Positions 41,763 to 51,565 of a stretch of DNA of 64,000 bases are shown in pieces (position 1 is the stretch's first letter; the number at the start of each line of letters is the position of its first letter). This DNA comes from Anderseniella sp963787895. Lineage in GTDB: Bacteria > Pseudomonadota > Alphaproteobacteria > Rhizobiales > Aestuariivirgaceae. Both the position numbers and the translations under genes were made by a program. The notes beneath the pieces are model-generated. The model was given only the letters and a program-made list of their open reading frames with translations, was not told the DNA's origin and did no database searches. Location: NCBI GenBank assembly GCA_963787895.1, contig CAWBEX010000007.1, positions 620,001-684,000 of the forward strand, in the 5' to 3' direction.

Positions 41763-44700
41763 TTCCCAGTTTGCCTTGCTGAAGTCGAAGCGGTTCCTGC
41801 CGCTGTTCGTCACCCAGGCGCTCGGTGCGCTGAATGACAACGTGTTCAAGAATGCCATGCTCATCTTGCTGACCTACAAACTGGCGGCGCAAGGCGGTTA
41901 CAACACCGCGGTCATGACAACGCTGGCGGGCGGCATTTTCATCCTTCCATTTTTCCTGTTTTCGGCAACAGCAGGCCAACTCGCCGACAAGTACGACAAG
42001 GCCAGGCTTATCCGCATTATCAAGCTCGCCGAGATCGTCATAATGGCAGCTGGCTCGCTGGCGCTCTTTGCCGGCAGTGTTCCGCTGTTGTTTTTCGTGC
42101 TGTTCCTCATGGGGGCACAGTCTGCATTCTTCGGCCCGCTGAAGTACTCCATCCTGCCTGTGCACCTTGAAGAGCGGGAATTGATCGGCGCAAATTCCCT
42201 GGTGGAGGCAGGCACATTTCTTGCGATCCTGGCCGGCACCATTGCGGGCGGGCTGCTGGTTTTGACCGGCCACGGTATCGAGGTCGTATCGCTGGTGGTG
42301 CTGGGTCTGGCGGGCCTTGGATATGCGTCCAGCCGGTTCATTCCCCCGGCTCCTGCGCCCAGTCCGGATATCAGGCTGAACTGGAACGTCGCCGCGGAAA
42401 GCTGGCGCATGGTTGCAAAGGCGTTTTCTGCGCGTTTCTCAAGCCTGACAATTTTGGGCATCTCTTGGTTCTGGCTAATCGGTGCAACGGTCCTTTCGCT
42501 GTTTCCTGCCATTGTCAGTGATCTGCTGAAAGGTGACGAAACGGTCGTCACCCTGTTCCTGGTTCTCTTCACGGTCGGCATTGCGCTGGGTTCCATATGG
42601 TGCAACCGGCTGCTGAAGGGTGAGGTGAGCGCTGCCTATGCACCGTTCGGCGCCCTCGGCATTACCTTGTTCCTCGCAGACTTCGCATTTGCGTTGTCAA
42701 GTTATCAGCCACCTGCAGGAGATGCGCTAATTGGCGGCTGCGCTTTTCTTTCCAGCCTGTCCAACCTGCGCATGATGATCGACCTTGTTGGTGTTGCCCT
42801 GTGCGGCGGGATATTCATCGTGCCGCTCTATGCCATCTTGCAGGCACGTTCAGACGATTCAGACCGCTCACGCACCATCGCAGCCAACAACATCGTCAAT
42901 GCCTTCTTCATGGCCGCTGGTGCAGGCATCGTCGCCGGGCTGATTGGCGCTGGCATGAGCATCTCGGCTGTGCTGTTGGGCGTAGCGGCGATCAACCTCA
43001 TCGTTGCCTTTTATGTGTGTTTCCTGTTGCCTGATGCGTTGATCAAGGCGGGTCTGAGAGCCATTCTAAAGCTGTTTTACCGGGTTGAGGTGAAGGGGCT
43101 GGAGAACTACAGCAAGGCCGGCAAGCGCGCAGTCATCGTGGTCAACCACGTATCCTTTCTTGACCCGGTTTTGCTGGCAGCCTTCCTGCCGGTAAAACCG
43201 ATGTTCGCAGTCAATACTTACATCGCGAAAGCCTGGTGGGTTGCGCCATTCCTGCGCCTTGTTGATGCATTCCCGATGGACCCGACCAACCCGATGGCCG
43301 CCAAGGCGCTTGTGCGTGAAGTGAAGAAGGACAAGCACTGTGTCATTTTCCCCGAAGGCCGCATCACGGTAACCGGAGCGCTGATGAAGGTATTCGACGG
43401 ACCGGGCATGATCGCCGACCAGTCCGGTGCCGATATCGTGCCGGTGCGCATTGATGGTGCGCAGTACACGGTGTTCTCGCGGTTGCGCGGCGTTGTGCGT
43501 TTGCGCCTGTTCCCTAAAATCACACTTACGGTAATGCCGCCGCGCAAGCTTGAAATACCGGACGATCTGGTTGGCAAGTCGCGCCGTCGCCTGGCCGGCC
43601 AGCAGCTTTACGACATTATGAGCGACATGATTTTTGAAACCGGAAACCGTCGCCGTTCATTGTTCCAGGCGCTGCTGGAAGCAAGCTCGGTGCATGGCAA
43701 CAAGCACATGGTGCTCGACGACATCGAGCGTGACCCGATCAACTACGGCAAACTGGTGATGGGCGCGCGTATCATGGGCCGCAGGCTGGCAAAGGTAACC
43801 AGACGAGGTGAGAAGGTCGGCCTGATGGTTCCAAATTCGAAGGCGGCGGCTGTGACCTTTTTTGGACTGCAGTCGCAAGGCCGTGTGCCGGCGATGCTCA
43901 ACTTCTCGACCGGGCTTGCGAACATGCTTTCAGCCATCAAGGCAGCAGAAATAAAAACTGTGGTCACGTCTCGCAAGTTCATAGCGGCCGCCAAGCTGGA
44001 AGAGGTTATAGAAGGCTTCAAGGGCACTGTGGAAGTTACGTATCTGGAGGACATCCGGGCATCCATCGGCGCATTGGACAAGGCGTGGGGTCTGTTCACT
44101 GCACCGTTCGCCGAAGCCAGCCATACCTTCGTCGACATCGACCCGGACGAAGCTGCGGTAGTATTGTTCACGTCAGGCTCTGAGGGCACACCGAAGGGCG
44201 TCGTGCTCAGTCATGCCAACCTGCTGGCCAACTGCCATCAGCTTGGGTCGCGGGTGGATTTCAATCCGCGCGACATCGTCTTCAATGCCTTGCCGGTATT
44301 TCATTCATTCGGCCTGACCGGCGGCACGCTGCTGCCCCTGTTGTCCGGCGTCAGGGTGTTCTTCTACCCTTCGCCGCTGCACTACCGCATCGTGCCGGCC
44401 CTTGTGTACGATACCAACGCCACCATCATGTTTGGCACCGACACGTTCCTGGCAGGCTATGCCCGCTCGTCCGACCCATACGACTTCTATTCGGTGCGCT
44501 ATGTGTTTGCGGGTGCGGAAAAGGTGAAGGACGAAACGCGAAAGGTGTGGGGCGAGAAATTTGGTGTTCGCATCTTTGAAGGGTACGGCGCAACGGAGAC
44601 AGCCCCGGCGCTGTCCACCAACACTGCGCAACATTTTAAGGCCGGCAGCGTCGGCCGTTTCCTGCCTGGCATTTCATATGAACTGCAACCGGTGCCCGGC

Positions 44701-45171
44701 ATCGAAACCGGTGGCCGGCTTGTCGTAAAGGGCCCGAACGTCATGCTGGGCTATCTCAAGGCAGATAATCCTGGCGTGCTTGAACCTGCGTTGAATTCCA
44801 CCTACGACACTGGCGATATCGTGTCTGTTGATGACCATGGGTTCGTCACCATCCAGGGCAGGGCCAAGCGCTTTGCCAAGATTGCCGGAGAAATGGTGTC
44901 ATTGACTGCAGTCGAGGCGCAAGCTGCAGCACTGTGGCCTGATCACATGCACGCCTGCATTGCTGTGCCGGACCCCCGCAAGGGCGAACAGTTGGTTCTG
45001 GTCACCAGCAATGACAAGGCAAAAAGGGAAGACCTGCAAGCGCACTTCAAGAAGCACGGTCTTGCTGAGATCATGTTGCCCAAAACCATCATGAAGGTGA
45101 AGGCCGTGCCGGTTCTTGGGACCGGCAAGACGGACTATGTCGGGGTTCAGAAACTTGCACAGGCCGCTTGA
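41755..45171 (+). CDS. aas: LplT-PlsC-acyl-ACP synthetase fusion (lysophospholipid flippase/acyltransferase)
   Basis: The 1138-residue three-domain protein has residues about 1-420 as an MFS transporter of the LplT type (FLPLFVTQALGALNDNVFKNA). Residues about 430-630 form a PlsC acyltransferase with NHVSFLD (HX4D) and FPEGRITVTG. Residues about 650-1135 form an AMP-forming acyl-ACP/CoA synthetase (VLFTSGSEGTPKGVVLSH, FEGYGATETAP, YDTGDIVSVDDHGF). It should flip lysophospholipid inward, activate a fatty acid and re-acylate the lipid. The start is ATG 41755, with GGAG 6 bp upstream, overlapping the hydrolase. In E. coli, LplT and Aas are separate proteins. Confidence 0.93.
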   Translation: MNNSQFALLKSKRFLPLFVTQALGALNDNVFKNAMLILLTYKLAAQGGYNTAVMTTLAGGIFILPFFLFSATAGQLADKYDKARLIRIIKLAEIVIMAAGSLALFAGSVPLLFFVLFLMGAQSAFFGPLKYSILPVHLEERELIGANSLVEAGTFLAILAGTIAGGLLVLTGHGIEVVSLVVLGLAGLGYASSRFIPPAPAPSPDIRLNWNVAAESWRMVAKAFSARFSSLTILGISWFWLIGATVLSLFPAIVSDLLKGDETVVTLFLVLFTVGIALGSIWCNRLLKGEVSAAYAPFGALGITLFLADFAFALSSYQPPAGDALIGGCAFLSSLSNLRMMIDLVGVALCGGIFIVPLYAILQARSDDSDRSRTIAANNIVNAFFMAAGAGIVAGLIGAGMSISAVLLGVAAINLIVAFYVCFLLPDALIKAGLRAILKLFYRVEVKGLENYSKAGKRAVIVVNHVSFLDPVLLAAFLPVKPMFAVNTYIAKAWWVAPFLRLVDAFPMDPTNPMAAKALVREVKKDKHCVIFPEGRITVTGALMKVFDGPGMIADQSGADIVPVRIDGAQYTVFSRLRGVVRLRLFPKITLTVMPPRKLEIPDDLVGKSRRRLAGQQLYDIMSDMIFETGNRRRSLFQALLEASSVHGNKHMVLDDIERDPINYGKLVMGARIMGRRLAKVTRRGEKVGLMVPNSKAAAVTFFGLQSQGRVPAMLNFSTGLANMLSAIKAAEIKTVVTSRKFIAAAKLEEVIEGFKGTVEVTYLEDIRASIGALDKAWGLFTAPFAEASHTFVDIDPDEAAVVLFTSGSEGTPKGVVLSHANLLANCHQLGSRVDFNPRDIVFNALPVFHSFGLTGGTLLPLLSGVRVFFYPSPLHYRIVPALVYDTNATIMFGTDTFLAGYARSSDPYDFYSVRYVFAGAEKVKDETRKVWGEKFGVRIFEGYGATETAPALSTNTAQHFKAGSVGRFLPGISYELQPVPGIETGGRLVVKGPNVMLGYLKADNPGVLEPALNSTYDTGDIVSVDDHGFVTIQGRAKRFAKIAGEMVSLTAVEAQAAALWPDHMHACIAVPDPRKGEQLVLVTSNDKAKREDLQAHFKKHGLAEIMLPKTIMKVKAVPVLGTGKTDYVGVQKLAQAA

Positions 45172-45181
45172 ACACCACTCC

Positions 45182-45212
45182 GCAGCAACCGGACCACTGA
45201 CGGGTCTGCTGC
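45182..45212 (+). terminator. Hairpin after the aas-like fusion gene
   Basis: GCAGCA and TGCTGC, with inner GACC/GGTC after a four-base bulge, form a stem 11 bp past the stop. It is followed by AAGTTTTC. This is a plausible intrinsic terminator for the TetR-controlled operon. Confidence 0.55.
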
Positions 45213-45301
45213 AAGTTTTCGGGGTACTGATTGCATCAACTGCTTGGTGTTGCGCCACTTCATGCGCTACCAGTTGAGTAGCTGCAATCAGGGGCTGGAG
45301 A

Positions 45302-46837
45302 ATGGCAGGCAAGGCTGCTCACCGCATTGAACTCAAAGGCATCAGCAAGTCCTTTCCCGGCGTGCTGGCCAATGATGATGTGTCCTTGCACGTACGGCCT
45401 GGCGAGATCCACGCGCTGCTGGGCGAAAACGGTGCCGGAAAATCCACCCTCGTGAAGATGATTTTCGGTGTGCTCCATCCTGATGCCGGAAGCATATTGT
45501 GGAACGGCAGTCCCGTAACAATCGCCAACCCTAGAACCGCTCGCCGCATGGGCATAGGCATGGTGTTTCAGCACTTCTCGCTGTTTGAGGCGATGACCGT
45601 GCTGGAGAACATTGCACTGGGTCTGGATGAAGCCATGTCAATGACACAGCTGGAAACCAAAGTGCGCGAAGTCATGCAGACCTACGGTCTGAACCTCGAT
45701 CCCGCCCGCACAGTGGGGTCGCTTTCAGTTGGAGAGCGTCAGCGTATCGAAATCGTCAGGGCGCTGTTGTTGAAACCTAGTCTGCTGATAATGGATGAGC
45801 CGACATCGGTGCTTACCCCGCAGGAGGTTGACCAGCTCTTTGCAACCCTGCGCAAGCTTGCGCAGACCGGGTGCTCAATCTTGTACATTTCTCACAAACT
45901 GCAGGAGATCAAGCAGCTGTGCGACACGGCGACGATATTGCGCGGGGGCAGGGTGGTTGCCGAGTGCAACCCCTCCAGCGAGACTTCGCAGTCAATGGCC
46001 GAGCTCATGATTGGCGGCAAGCTCAATGAACTCAAACGAACTGCGTCTCGTAAAACCGGGGTGGAAAAGTTCGCAGTATCGAGTTTGGACATGCCGGGAG
46101 ATGGTCAGTTCGGTGTCAGTCTGAATGGTATCAGTTTTACAGTGAACGCGGGCGAGATATTCGGCATAGCCGGCGTTGCTGGAAATGGGCAGAACGAACT
46201 GGCTCTGGCGCTTAGTGGTGAAGTAGTTGGCAACCTGCCCACCGCAATCAGGCTGGCAGGGAAGCCAGCAGGCAAGCTGGACAATGTTGGGCGGCGCGAA
46301 CTTGGGCTGGCTGCGGTGCCTGAAGAACGTAACGGTCATGCAACCGTGCCGGGGTTCACGCTCGCCGAGAACGTTGTTCTCACCGCGCGTCACCGCAAGT
46401 CGCTTGCTCCGGGCGGCGTGATTGATCAGGCCAGGGCCCGCAGGTTCGCTGTTGAGATCATCAAGGGGTTTGATGTACGCGCCACGGGGCCGGATGCGTT
46501 GGCCAGTTCCCTGTCCGGCGGCAACTTGCAGAAGTTCGTCATGGGCCGTGAGATCCTGCAACAGCCCGAGGTGCTGGTGGTGGCCCAGCCAACCTGGGGT
46601 GTGGACGCTGGAGCCGCCTCGACCATCCACCAGGCATTGATAGACCTCGCCGGTGCCGGGTCAGCCATTGTCGTCATTTCGCAAGACCTGGACGAACTGT
46701 TCGCCATTTGTGACCGGATGGCAGTGATGAACGAAGGCAGGCTGTCCAGCCCGTTGCTGGTCGAACAAGCCGGCATTGAAGAGATCGGCCTGTTGATGGG
46801 TGGCATACATGACAGCGGAGCTGGTCATGCGAATTGA
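45302..46837 (+). CDS. ABC transporter dual ATP-binding protein, BMP/nucleoside (YufO) type
   Basis: The 511-residue protein has two ABC cassettes. The first is complete: GENGAGKST, signature LSVGERQRIEIVRAL, Walker B LLIMDEPTSVLT. The second has a degenerate Walker A (GVAGNGQNELA) but a signature LSGGNLQKFVMGREI, as usual for the sugar/nucleoside (RbsA/YufO) group. It overlaps the permease gene by 11 bp. Two permeases of the matching type follow, but no BMP-family binding protein precedes it. The transporter probably imports purine nucleosides or a related compound. Confidence 0.88.
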   Translation: MAGKAAHRIELKGISKSFPGVLANDDVSLHVRPGEIHALLGENGAGKSTLVKMIFGVLHPDAGSILWNGSPVTIANPRTARRMGIGMVFQHFSLFEAMTVLENIALGLDEAMSMTQLETKVREVMQTYGLNLDPARTVGSLSVGERQRIEIVRALLLKPSLLIMDEPTSVLTPQEVDQLFATLRKLAQTGCSILYISHKLQEIKQLCDTATILRGGRVVAECNPSSETSQSMAELMIGGKLNELKRTASRKTGVEKFAVSSLDMPGDGQFGVSLNGISFTVNAGEIFGIAGVAGNGQNELALALSGEVVGNLPTAIRLAGKPAGKLDNVGRRELGLAAVPEERNGHATVPGFTLAENVVLTARHRKSLAPGGVIDQARARRFAVEIIKGFDVRATGPDALASSLSGGNLQKFVMGREILQQPEVLVVAQPTWGVDAGAASTIHQALIDLAGAGSAIVVISQDLDELFAICDRMAVMNEGRLSSPLLVEQAGIEEIGLLMGGIHDSGAGHAN

Positions 46838-47903
46838 GTTGGTGGAGCGCAAGGTTCAAAGCAAGCACATGCGGATACTGGCTCCGGTATTTGCTGTGCT
46901 TGCAACCATGGTTGCCGGCGCGCTTGCTTTTTCGATGCTGGGCTATGATGGCCCTGCAGCTGTTTGGCAGATATTCTTTGAACCGCTCAGCAGTGCTTAC
47001 AGGTGGCAGGACCTTGGGGTGAAGTCAGCCCCGCTGGTGCTTATAGCCATCGGGCTGGCTGTCGGCTTTCGTGCAAATGTGTGGAACATCGGAGCTGAAG
47101 GGCAGTATGTCATGGGTGCGCTGGCAGGCACTGGTGTTGCGCTTGCAACATGGGGGCTCGAGGGCTGGTGGATATTGCCGCTGATGTGCCTGGCTGGGGC
47201 GGCGGGTGGTGCAGCATACGGTGCCATTCCGGCACTGCTGCGCACACGGTGGTCGGTCAATGAAATCCTGTCCAGCCTGATGCTCACATATGTTGCTGTC
47301 CAGGTGTTATACTACCTGATGCGCGGTCCCTGGAAGGATCCGCAGGGGTTCAACTTCCCCCAGACACGCATGTTCACTGACGCACAGGTTCTTCCGACAA
47401 TTGTGCCGGGCACGGTCGTGCATCTGGGCATACCGATTGCCTTTCTGGTGGCAATGGGCTTCTGGTTTGTCATGTCGAAATCGGTGTTCGGTTTCCAGAT
47501 CCGGGTCGTGGGCGCTGCCCCGGCTGCTGCCCGTTACGCCGGTTTCAATGCCAACAGAACCGTGTGGGCGGCCATGCTGGTCAGTGGCGGGCTGGCCGGT
47601 TTCGCAGGCATCCTTGAAGCAGCTGGACCGTTTGGTCAGATGGTGCCGCAGTTCCCCGTGGGCTACGGATTCACGGCAATTATCGTCGCCTTCCTGGGCA
47701 GGTTGCATCCTGCCGGCATTGTGCTGGCAGGGTTGGTGCTAGCGGTGTCCTATGTGGGTGGCGAGCTGGCCCAATCGAACATCGGCTTGCCGAAGTCGGC
47801 AACCGGTGTCTTTCAGGCAATGATGCTGTTCTTCCTGTTGGCAGCCGACGTAGCCGTCAAGTATCAGGTTCGCTTCAACAGGCGCACAGGAGTTGGTGCG
47901 TGA
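46827..47903 (+). CDS. ABC transporter permease, YufP type
   Basis: The 358-residue polytopic protein has LVLIAIGLAVGFRANVWNIGAEGQ and ALLRTRWSVNEILSSLMLTYVAVQ, typical of BPD_transp_2 permeases of nucleoside/BMP importers. It has 8-10 predicted helices. GGAG lies 6 bp before ATG 46827, and the start overlaps the ATPase gene. The next permease begins one base inside its stop. Confidence 0.88.
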   Translation: MRIELVERKVQSKHMRILAPVFAVLATMVAGALAFSMLGYDGPAAVWQIFFEPLSSAYRWQDLGVKSAPLVLIAIGLAVGFRANVWNIGAEGQYVMGALAGTGVALATWGLEGWWILPLMCLAGAAGGAAYGAIPALLRTRWSVNEILSSLMLTYVAVQVLYYLMRGPWKDPQGFNFPQTRMFTDAQVLPTIVPGTVVHLGIPIAFLVAMGFWFVMSKSVFGFQIRVVGAAPAAARYAGFNANRTVWAAMLVSGGLAGFAGILEAAGPFGQMVPQFPVGYGFTAIIVAFLGRLHPAGIVLAGLVLAVSYVGGELAQSNIGLPKSATGVFQAMMLFFLLAADVAVKYQVRFNRRTGVGA

Positions 47904-48823
47904 TGGGTGATTTGGCCATTCTCATACCTGTCATCATGACAATTGTCGGTGCGTCGACGCCCATTCTTCTGGCCGCGCTGGGTGAACTGGTCGTTGAAAA
48001 ATCAGGTGTGCTGAACCTTGGTGTAGAAGGCATGATGCTGATTGGGGCGGTGACCGGCTTCGCTGTCACAACGGTGACAGGGTCACCTGTTCTAGGCATC
48101 TGCGCAGCAATGCTGACGGCTGCTGCGTCTGCTGCACTGTTCGGTTTTCTCACACTGACCCTGACGGCCAACCAGGTTGCAACGGGCCTTGCCCTGACCA
48201 TATTCGGCATTGGCCTGTCGGCATTGGCAGGTGGAAGCTACGTCGGTCAGACAGTGGACGTTTTCGGTTCGGTATTTCCCGAAGCGCTTGCCGGACATCC
48301 CCTATGGCGCGTTGTGTTTGGCTACAGCCCGATCGTCTACGTATCCCTCATCATGGTGTTTGCGGTGAACTGGTTCCTGCGCAAGACGCGGGCCGGATTG
48401 ATATTGCGCGCCGTCGGCGAGGCGGACGTACCTGCACATTCACTTGGTTACCCTGTCATTCTTGTGCGCTATCTGGCGGTTCTGTTTGGCGGTGCCATGG
48501 CCGGCATCGCCGGGTGTTTCTATTCGCTGGTGCTGACGCCAATGTGGGCGGAACAGCTGACCGCAGGTCGCGGCTGGATAGCGCTTGCCTTGGTGGTGTT
48601 CGCAGGCTGGCGGCCGCTTCGGCTGCTTCTTGGAGCATACCTGTTCGGCCTGGTTATGACGCTTGAATTGCACGCAAAGGCAGCCGGGTTTTCCGTGTTC
48701 GCGCCAGAGCTCCTGGCGGCAATGCCTTATCTGGCTACGGTGGCGGTGCTCGTCTACATCTCGGCGCGCAAACGCAATGACAGCCGCGCGCCCGCATGCC
48801 TTGGCAAGCCGTTCCAACCCTGA
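47903..48823 (+). CDS. ABC transporter permease, YufQ type
   Basis: The 306-residue second permease of the BMP-type importer has ASTPILLAALGELVVEKSGVLNLGVEGMMLIGA, the diagnostic opening of this subunit, and a later GLILRAVGEADVPAHSLGYPVI EAA-like loop. It shares one base with the previous stop (TGATG); a GTG at 47900 is an alternative start. It ends 24 bp from the convergent livF stop, so no binding protein follows either. Confidence 0.88.
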   Translation: MGDLAILIPVIMTIVGASTPILLAALGELVVEKSGVLNLGVEGMMLIGAVTGFAVTTVTGSPVLGICAAMLTAAASAALFGFLTLTLTANQVATGLALTIFGIGLSALAGGSYVGQTVDVFGSVFPEALAGHPLWRVVFGYSPIVYVSLIMVFAVNWFLRKTRAGLILRAVGEADVPAHSLGYPVILVRYLAVLFGGAMAGIAGCFYSLVLTPMWAEQLTAGRGWIALALVVFAGWRPLRLLLGAYLFGLVMTLELHAKAAGFSVFAPELLAAMPYLATVAVLVYISARKRNDSRAPACLGKPFQP

Positions 48824-48847
48824 AGCCAGCTATTGGATGGTGATGAA

Positions 48848-49600
48848 CTAGATCGCCAGATATTCGTGGCGCAGTTTCTTGTTGTCGAGGACTTCCTTCG
48901 CAGTGCCGTCAAACACCACAGTGCCGGTATCAAGAATGATGGCGCGATCAGCAAGTTTCAACGCGGCAACGGCATTCTGCTCCACGATGATGGTGGTGAT
49001 GCCCTGCTGGCGGATAAGCTGAAGCGTCTTTTCGATCTCCTGCACAATGACAGGAGCCAGTCCTTCATACGGCTCATCCAGCAACAGCAGCTTGATGTCA
49101 CGGGCCAGCGCGCGGCCGATGGCCAGCATTTGCTGTTCGCCGCCGGACAACGTCGTGCCTTCCTGCTTGCGGCGTTCGCCAAGGCGCGGGAACAGTTCAT
49201 AGATGCGCTCTATCGACCAGCCAATCGGCTTTTCAATCTGTGCCAGCCGCAGGTTTTCCTCAACCGAAAGCCCCTGTATGATTCTGCGGTCTTCCGGCAC
49301 AAGACCCACACCGGATTTGGATGCCTCGTGTGAACGCATGGTGTGCAGCGGCTGATGATCAAGCCAGATTTCCCCATGTGTCAGCCGTGGGTTGTCAAGA
49401 CGGGCAATGGTGCGCAAGGTGGATGTCTTGCCTGCTCCGTTGCGGCCGAGCAAAGCCAGAATTTCGCCCTCGTGAATGTTGAAACTGACGTCCTGAACGA
49501 TGTAGCTTTCACCATAATACGCCTGGATATTCGCACAGGAAAAATAAGCAGGCGCGTGGGAAGCAACGTTTGGGCTGCAATCGGTGGTGACCTGGTTCAT
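48848..49600 (-). CDS. livF: Branched-chain amino-acid-type ABC ATPase, LivF
   Basis: The 250-residue ATPase has GRNGAGKTS, signature LSGGEQQMLAIGRAL, LLLLDEPYEGLAP and the IIVEQN switch region. This is the LivF pattern, with VPEDRRI instead of a plain Q-loop. About 18 extra N-terminal residues precede the fold. The start overlaps the livG stop by 4 bp (ATGA). It is the last gene of the Liv-type operon; the family imports branched-chain amino acids, amides or urea. Confidence 0.92.
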   Translation of the reverse strand: MNQVTTDCSPNVASHAPAYFSCANIQAYYGESYIVQDVSFNIHEGEILALLGRNGAGKTSTLRTIARLDNPRLTHGEIWLDHQPLHTMRSHEASKSGVGLVPEDRRIIQGLSVEENLRLAQIEKPIGWSIERIYELFPRLGERRKQEGTTLSGGEQQMLAIGRALARDIKLLLLDEPYEGLAPVIVQEIEKTLQLIRQQGITTIIVEQNAVAALKLADRAIILDTGTVVFDGTAKEVLDNKKLRHEYLAI

Positions 49601-50355
49601 TCGTGCGCCCCTCCAAGGTAGGCTTCCTGGACTTTCGGGTTGCCCTTGATCTTGGACGGCTCGTCCTCAACGATCGGCGTGCCCTGCGCCAGCACTGTAA
49701 TGCGGTTGGCCAGCGAGAACACGACATGCATGTCGTGTTCGATAATCACCATGGTTATCCCGCGCTTTTCCTCGATCTCTTTCAGAAGGTCGATGGTGTT
49801 GTTGGTGTCAGCGCGCGCCATGCCGGCGGTAGGCTCGTCCAGCAGCAGCAATTTCGGCTCCTGTGCGAGGCACATGGCCATCTCAAGCCGCCGTTTGTCA
49901 CCGCGTGACATGGAACCGGAAATATCTTGGCGCTTGTCGGACATGTTCAGTTCATCGAGCATCTGCTCGGTTTTCTCGCGAATGTCCTTCTGAGCTGAAA
50001 GGTTCGTAAGTGGATTGAGTTCAAACGCTCCGTCGCGCTTTGCCAGGCAGGCAATCATTACGTTCTCATATACCGTCAGGGTGGAAAAAATTTCCGGTGT
50101 CTGAAACACCCGGCTCACACCCATCTGGTTGATTTCGTGCGGCTTGCGGCTGAGCAGCGATTTGCCTTCAAAGGTGACCGATCCTGTGTCCGGTTCCAGC
50201 TTGCCGATCAGGCAATTGAGCAGCGTCGACTTGCCAGCGCCGTTTGGCCCGATAATGGCGTGTACGGTGCCTTCCTTGACATCCAGGTTTACGTTGCTAA
50301 GCGCCTGCAAGCCGCCGAAGCGCTTGTTCACGTCCTTGATTTCGAGAATTCCCAT
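49597..50355 (-). CDS. livG: Branched-chain amino-acid-type ABC ATPase, LivG
   Basis: The 252-residue ATPase has GPNGAGKST, VSRVFQTPEIFSTLTVYEN, MSRGDKRRLEMAMCLA in place of the standard signature, and LLLLDEPTAGMARADT. The last third ends in the LivG-type EDEPSKIKGNPKVQEAYLGG. The signature motif reads MSRGDKR instead of LSxGxQR, as in some urea/amide-type LivG proteins. It partners livF and lies 12 bp downstream of livM. Confidence 0.92.
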   Translation of the reverse strand: MGILEIKDVNKRFGGLQALSNVNLDVKEGTVHAIIGPNGAGKSTLLNCLIGKLEPDTGSVTFEGKSLLSRKPHEINQMGVSRVFQTPEIFSTLTVYENVMIACLAKRDGAFELNPLTNLSAQKDIREKTEQMLDELNMSDKRQDISGSMSRGDKRRLEMAMCLAQEPKLLLLDEPTAGMARADTNNTIDLLKEIEEKRGITMVIIEHDMHVVFSLANRITVLAQGTPIVEDEPSKIKGNPKVQEAYLGGAHE

Positions 50356-50367
50356 GACGTCTCAACC

Positions 50368-51561
50368 TCACTCAGCAGGGGTAGCATCGGCAGCCGCAGG
50401 CACTGATGTCTTCTTGTTCTTGCCGCGGATGCGGTCCCATATCCGTGTCGCACCATCCACCAGTCCACCGGGCAGGAAGATCACGATCAGCATGAACATC
50501 AGACCCAAGGTCAGGTGCCAGCCCTTGCCAACGAACGGATAGGTGATCGCAACCATGAAGTCAGACAGCCCGTCAGGCAGGAATGCAAACCAGCCTTCCA
50601 GGACATTCTGGTTGATCTTCGAGAAGATGTTTTCAAGGTACTTGATGAAACCTGCGCCAAGCACTGGTCCGAGAAGCGTGCCGGCTCCGCCAAGGATGGT
50701 CATCAAGACCACTTCACCGGAAGCTGTCCACTGCATGCGCTCCGCACCTGCAAGCGGGTCCATCGCCGCCAGCAGGCCACCGGCAAGGCCGGCATACATG
50801 CCGGAGATGACAAATGCGGCAAGCGTATATGGACGCGAGTTTACACCGGTATAGTTGAGGCGCGTCTGGTTGGTCTTGATGGCCCGCAGCATCAGCCCGA
50901 AGGGTGAGCGGAAAATCCTGATCGACAGGTACAGGGCCAGGATCATGAACAACGCACACACATAATAGCCAACGGAGAACTGGAACGCCCAGGGTCCGAG
51001 GTTCAATGTCATGGACTCGCGCATTTCAAGCCCGAAGAGGTGCGTGACGCTTGGGTCGCCCACCGCCTTCAGATACTGCGGGTCGTCATTGTAGACCTGC
51101 AGGCCGGTTTCCCCGTTGGTCAGCGGTGTTAATACCGAATAGGCCATGGCGAAGCTCATCTGCGCAAATGCCAGGGTGAGAATTGAAAAATAGATGCCGG
51201 AGCGTCTCAGTGAAATATAGCCGATGGCCAGCGAGAAGATGGCGGCAACAATGACCGAAAGGACAATAGCGGGAACAATGTTGTAGCTCAGCAGCTTGAA
51301 CATCCATACCGCCGCATAGGAACCCACCCCGAGAAACGCCGCGTGACCAAAGGACAAGTAGCCGGTCAAACCGAACAGGATATTGAAACCAATGGCAAAT
51401 ATGCCGAATATGACGAACCGTTGCATCAGGTCCGGATAGCCAGCATTGAACTGGGCCAAAGCCGAACCCTCTGGAAACGGGTTCATTATGAACGGCGCCA
51501 GCAACGTAATGATGATGACGAACACAAGCGTCGTCAGATCTCTTTTTTCCAACCCCAGCAT
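50368..51561 (-). CDS. livM: Branched-chain amino-acid-type ABC permease, LivM
   Basis: The 397-residue permease has about nine helices. It carries IGFNILFGLTGYLSFGHAAFLGVGSYAA, typical of LivM, and the cytoplasmic loop SPFGLMLRAIKTNQTRLNYTGVN. A hydrophilic segment near 145-190 is longer than in E. coli LivM. The C-terminus is charged (GKNKKTSVPAAADATPAE). It lies 4 bp after livH. Confidence 0.9.
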   Translation of the reverse strand: MLGLEKRDLTTLVFVIIITLLAPFIMNPFPEGSALAQFNAGYPDLMQRFVIFGIFAIGFNILFGLTGYLSFGHAAFLGVGSYAAVWMFKLLSYNIVPAIVLSVIVAAIFSLAIGYISLRRSGIYFSILTLAFAQMSFAMAYSVLTPLTNGETGLQVYNDDPQYLKAVGDPSVTHLFGLEMRESMTLNLGPWAFQFSVGYYVCALFMILALYLSIRIFRSPFGLMLRAIKTNQTRLNYTGVNSRPYTLAAFVISGMYAGLAGGLLAAMDPLAGAERMQWTASGEVVLMTILGGAGTLLGPVLGAGFIKYLENIFSKINQNVLEGWFAFLPDGLSDFMVAITYPFVGKGWHLTLGLMFMLIVIFLPGGLVDGATRIWDRIRGKNKKTSVPAAADATPAE

Positions 51562-51565
51562 GGCC

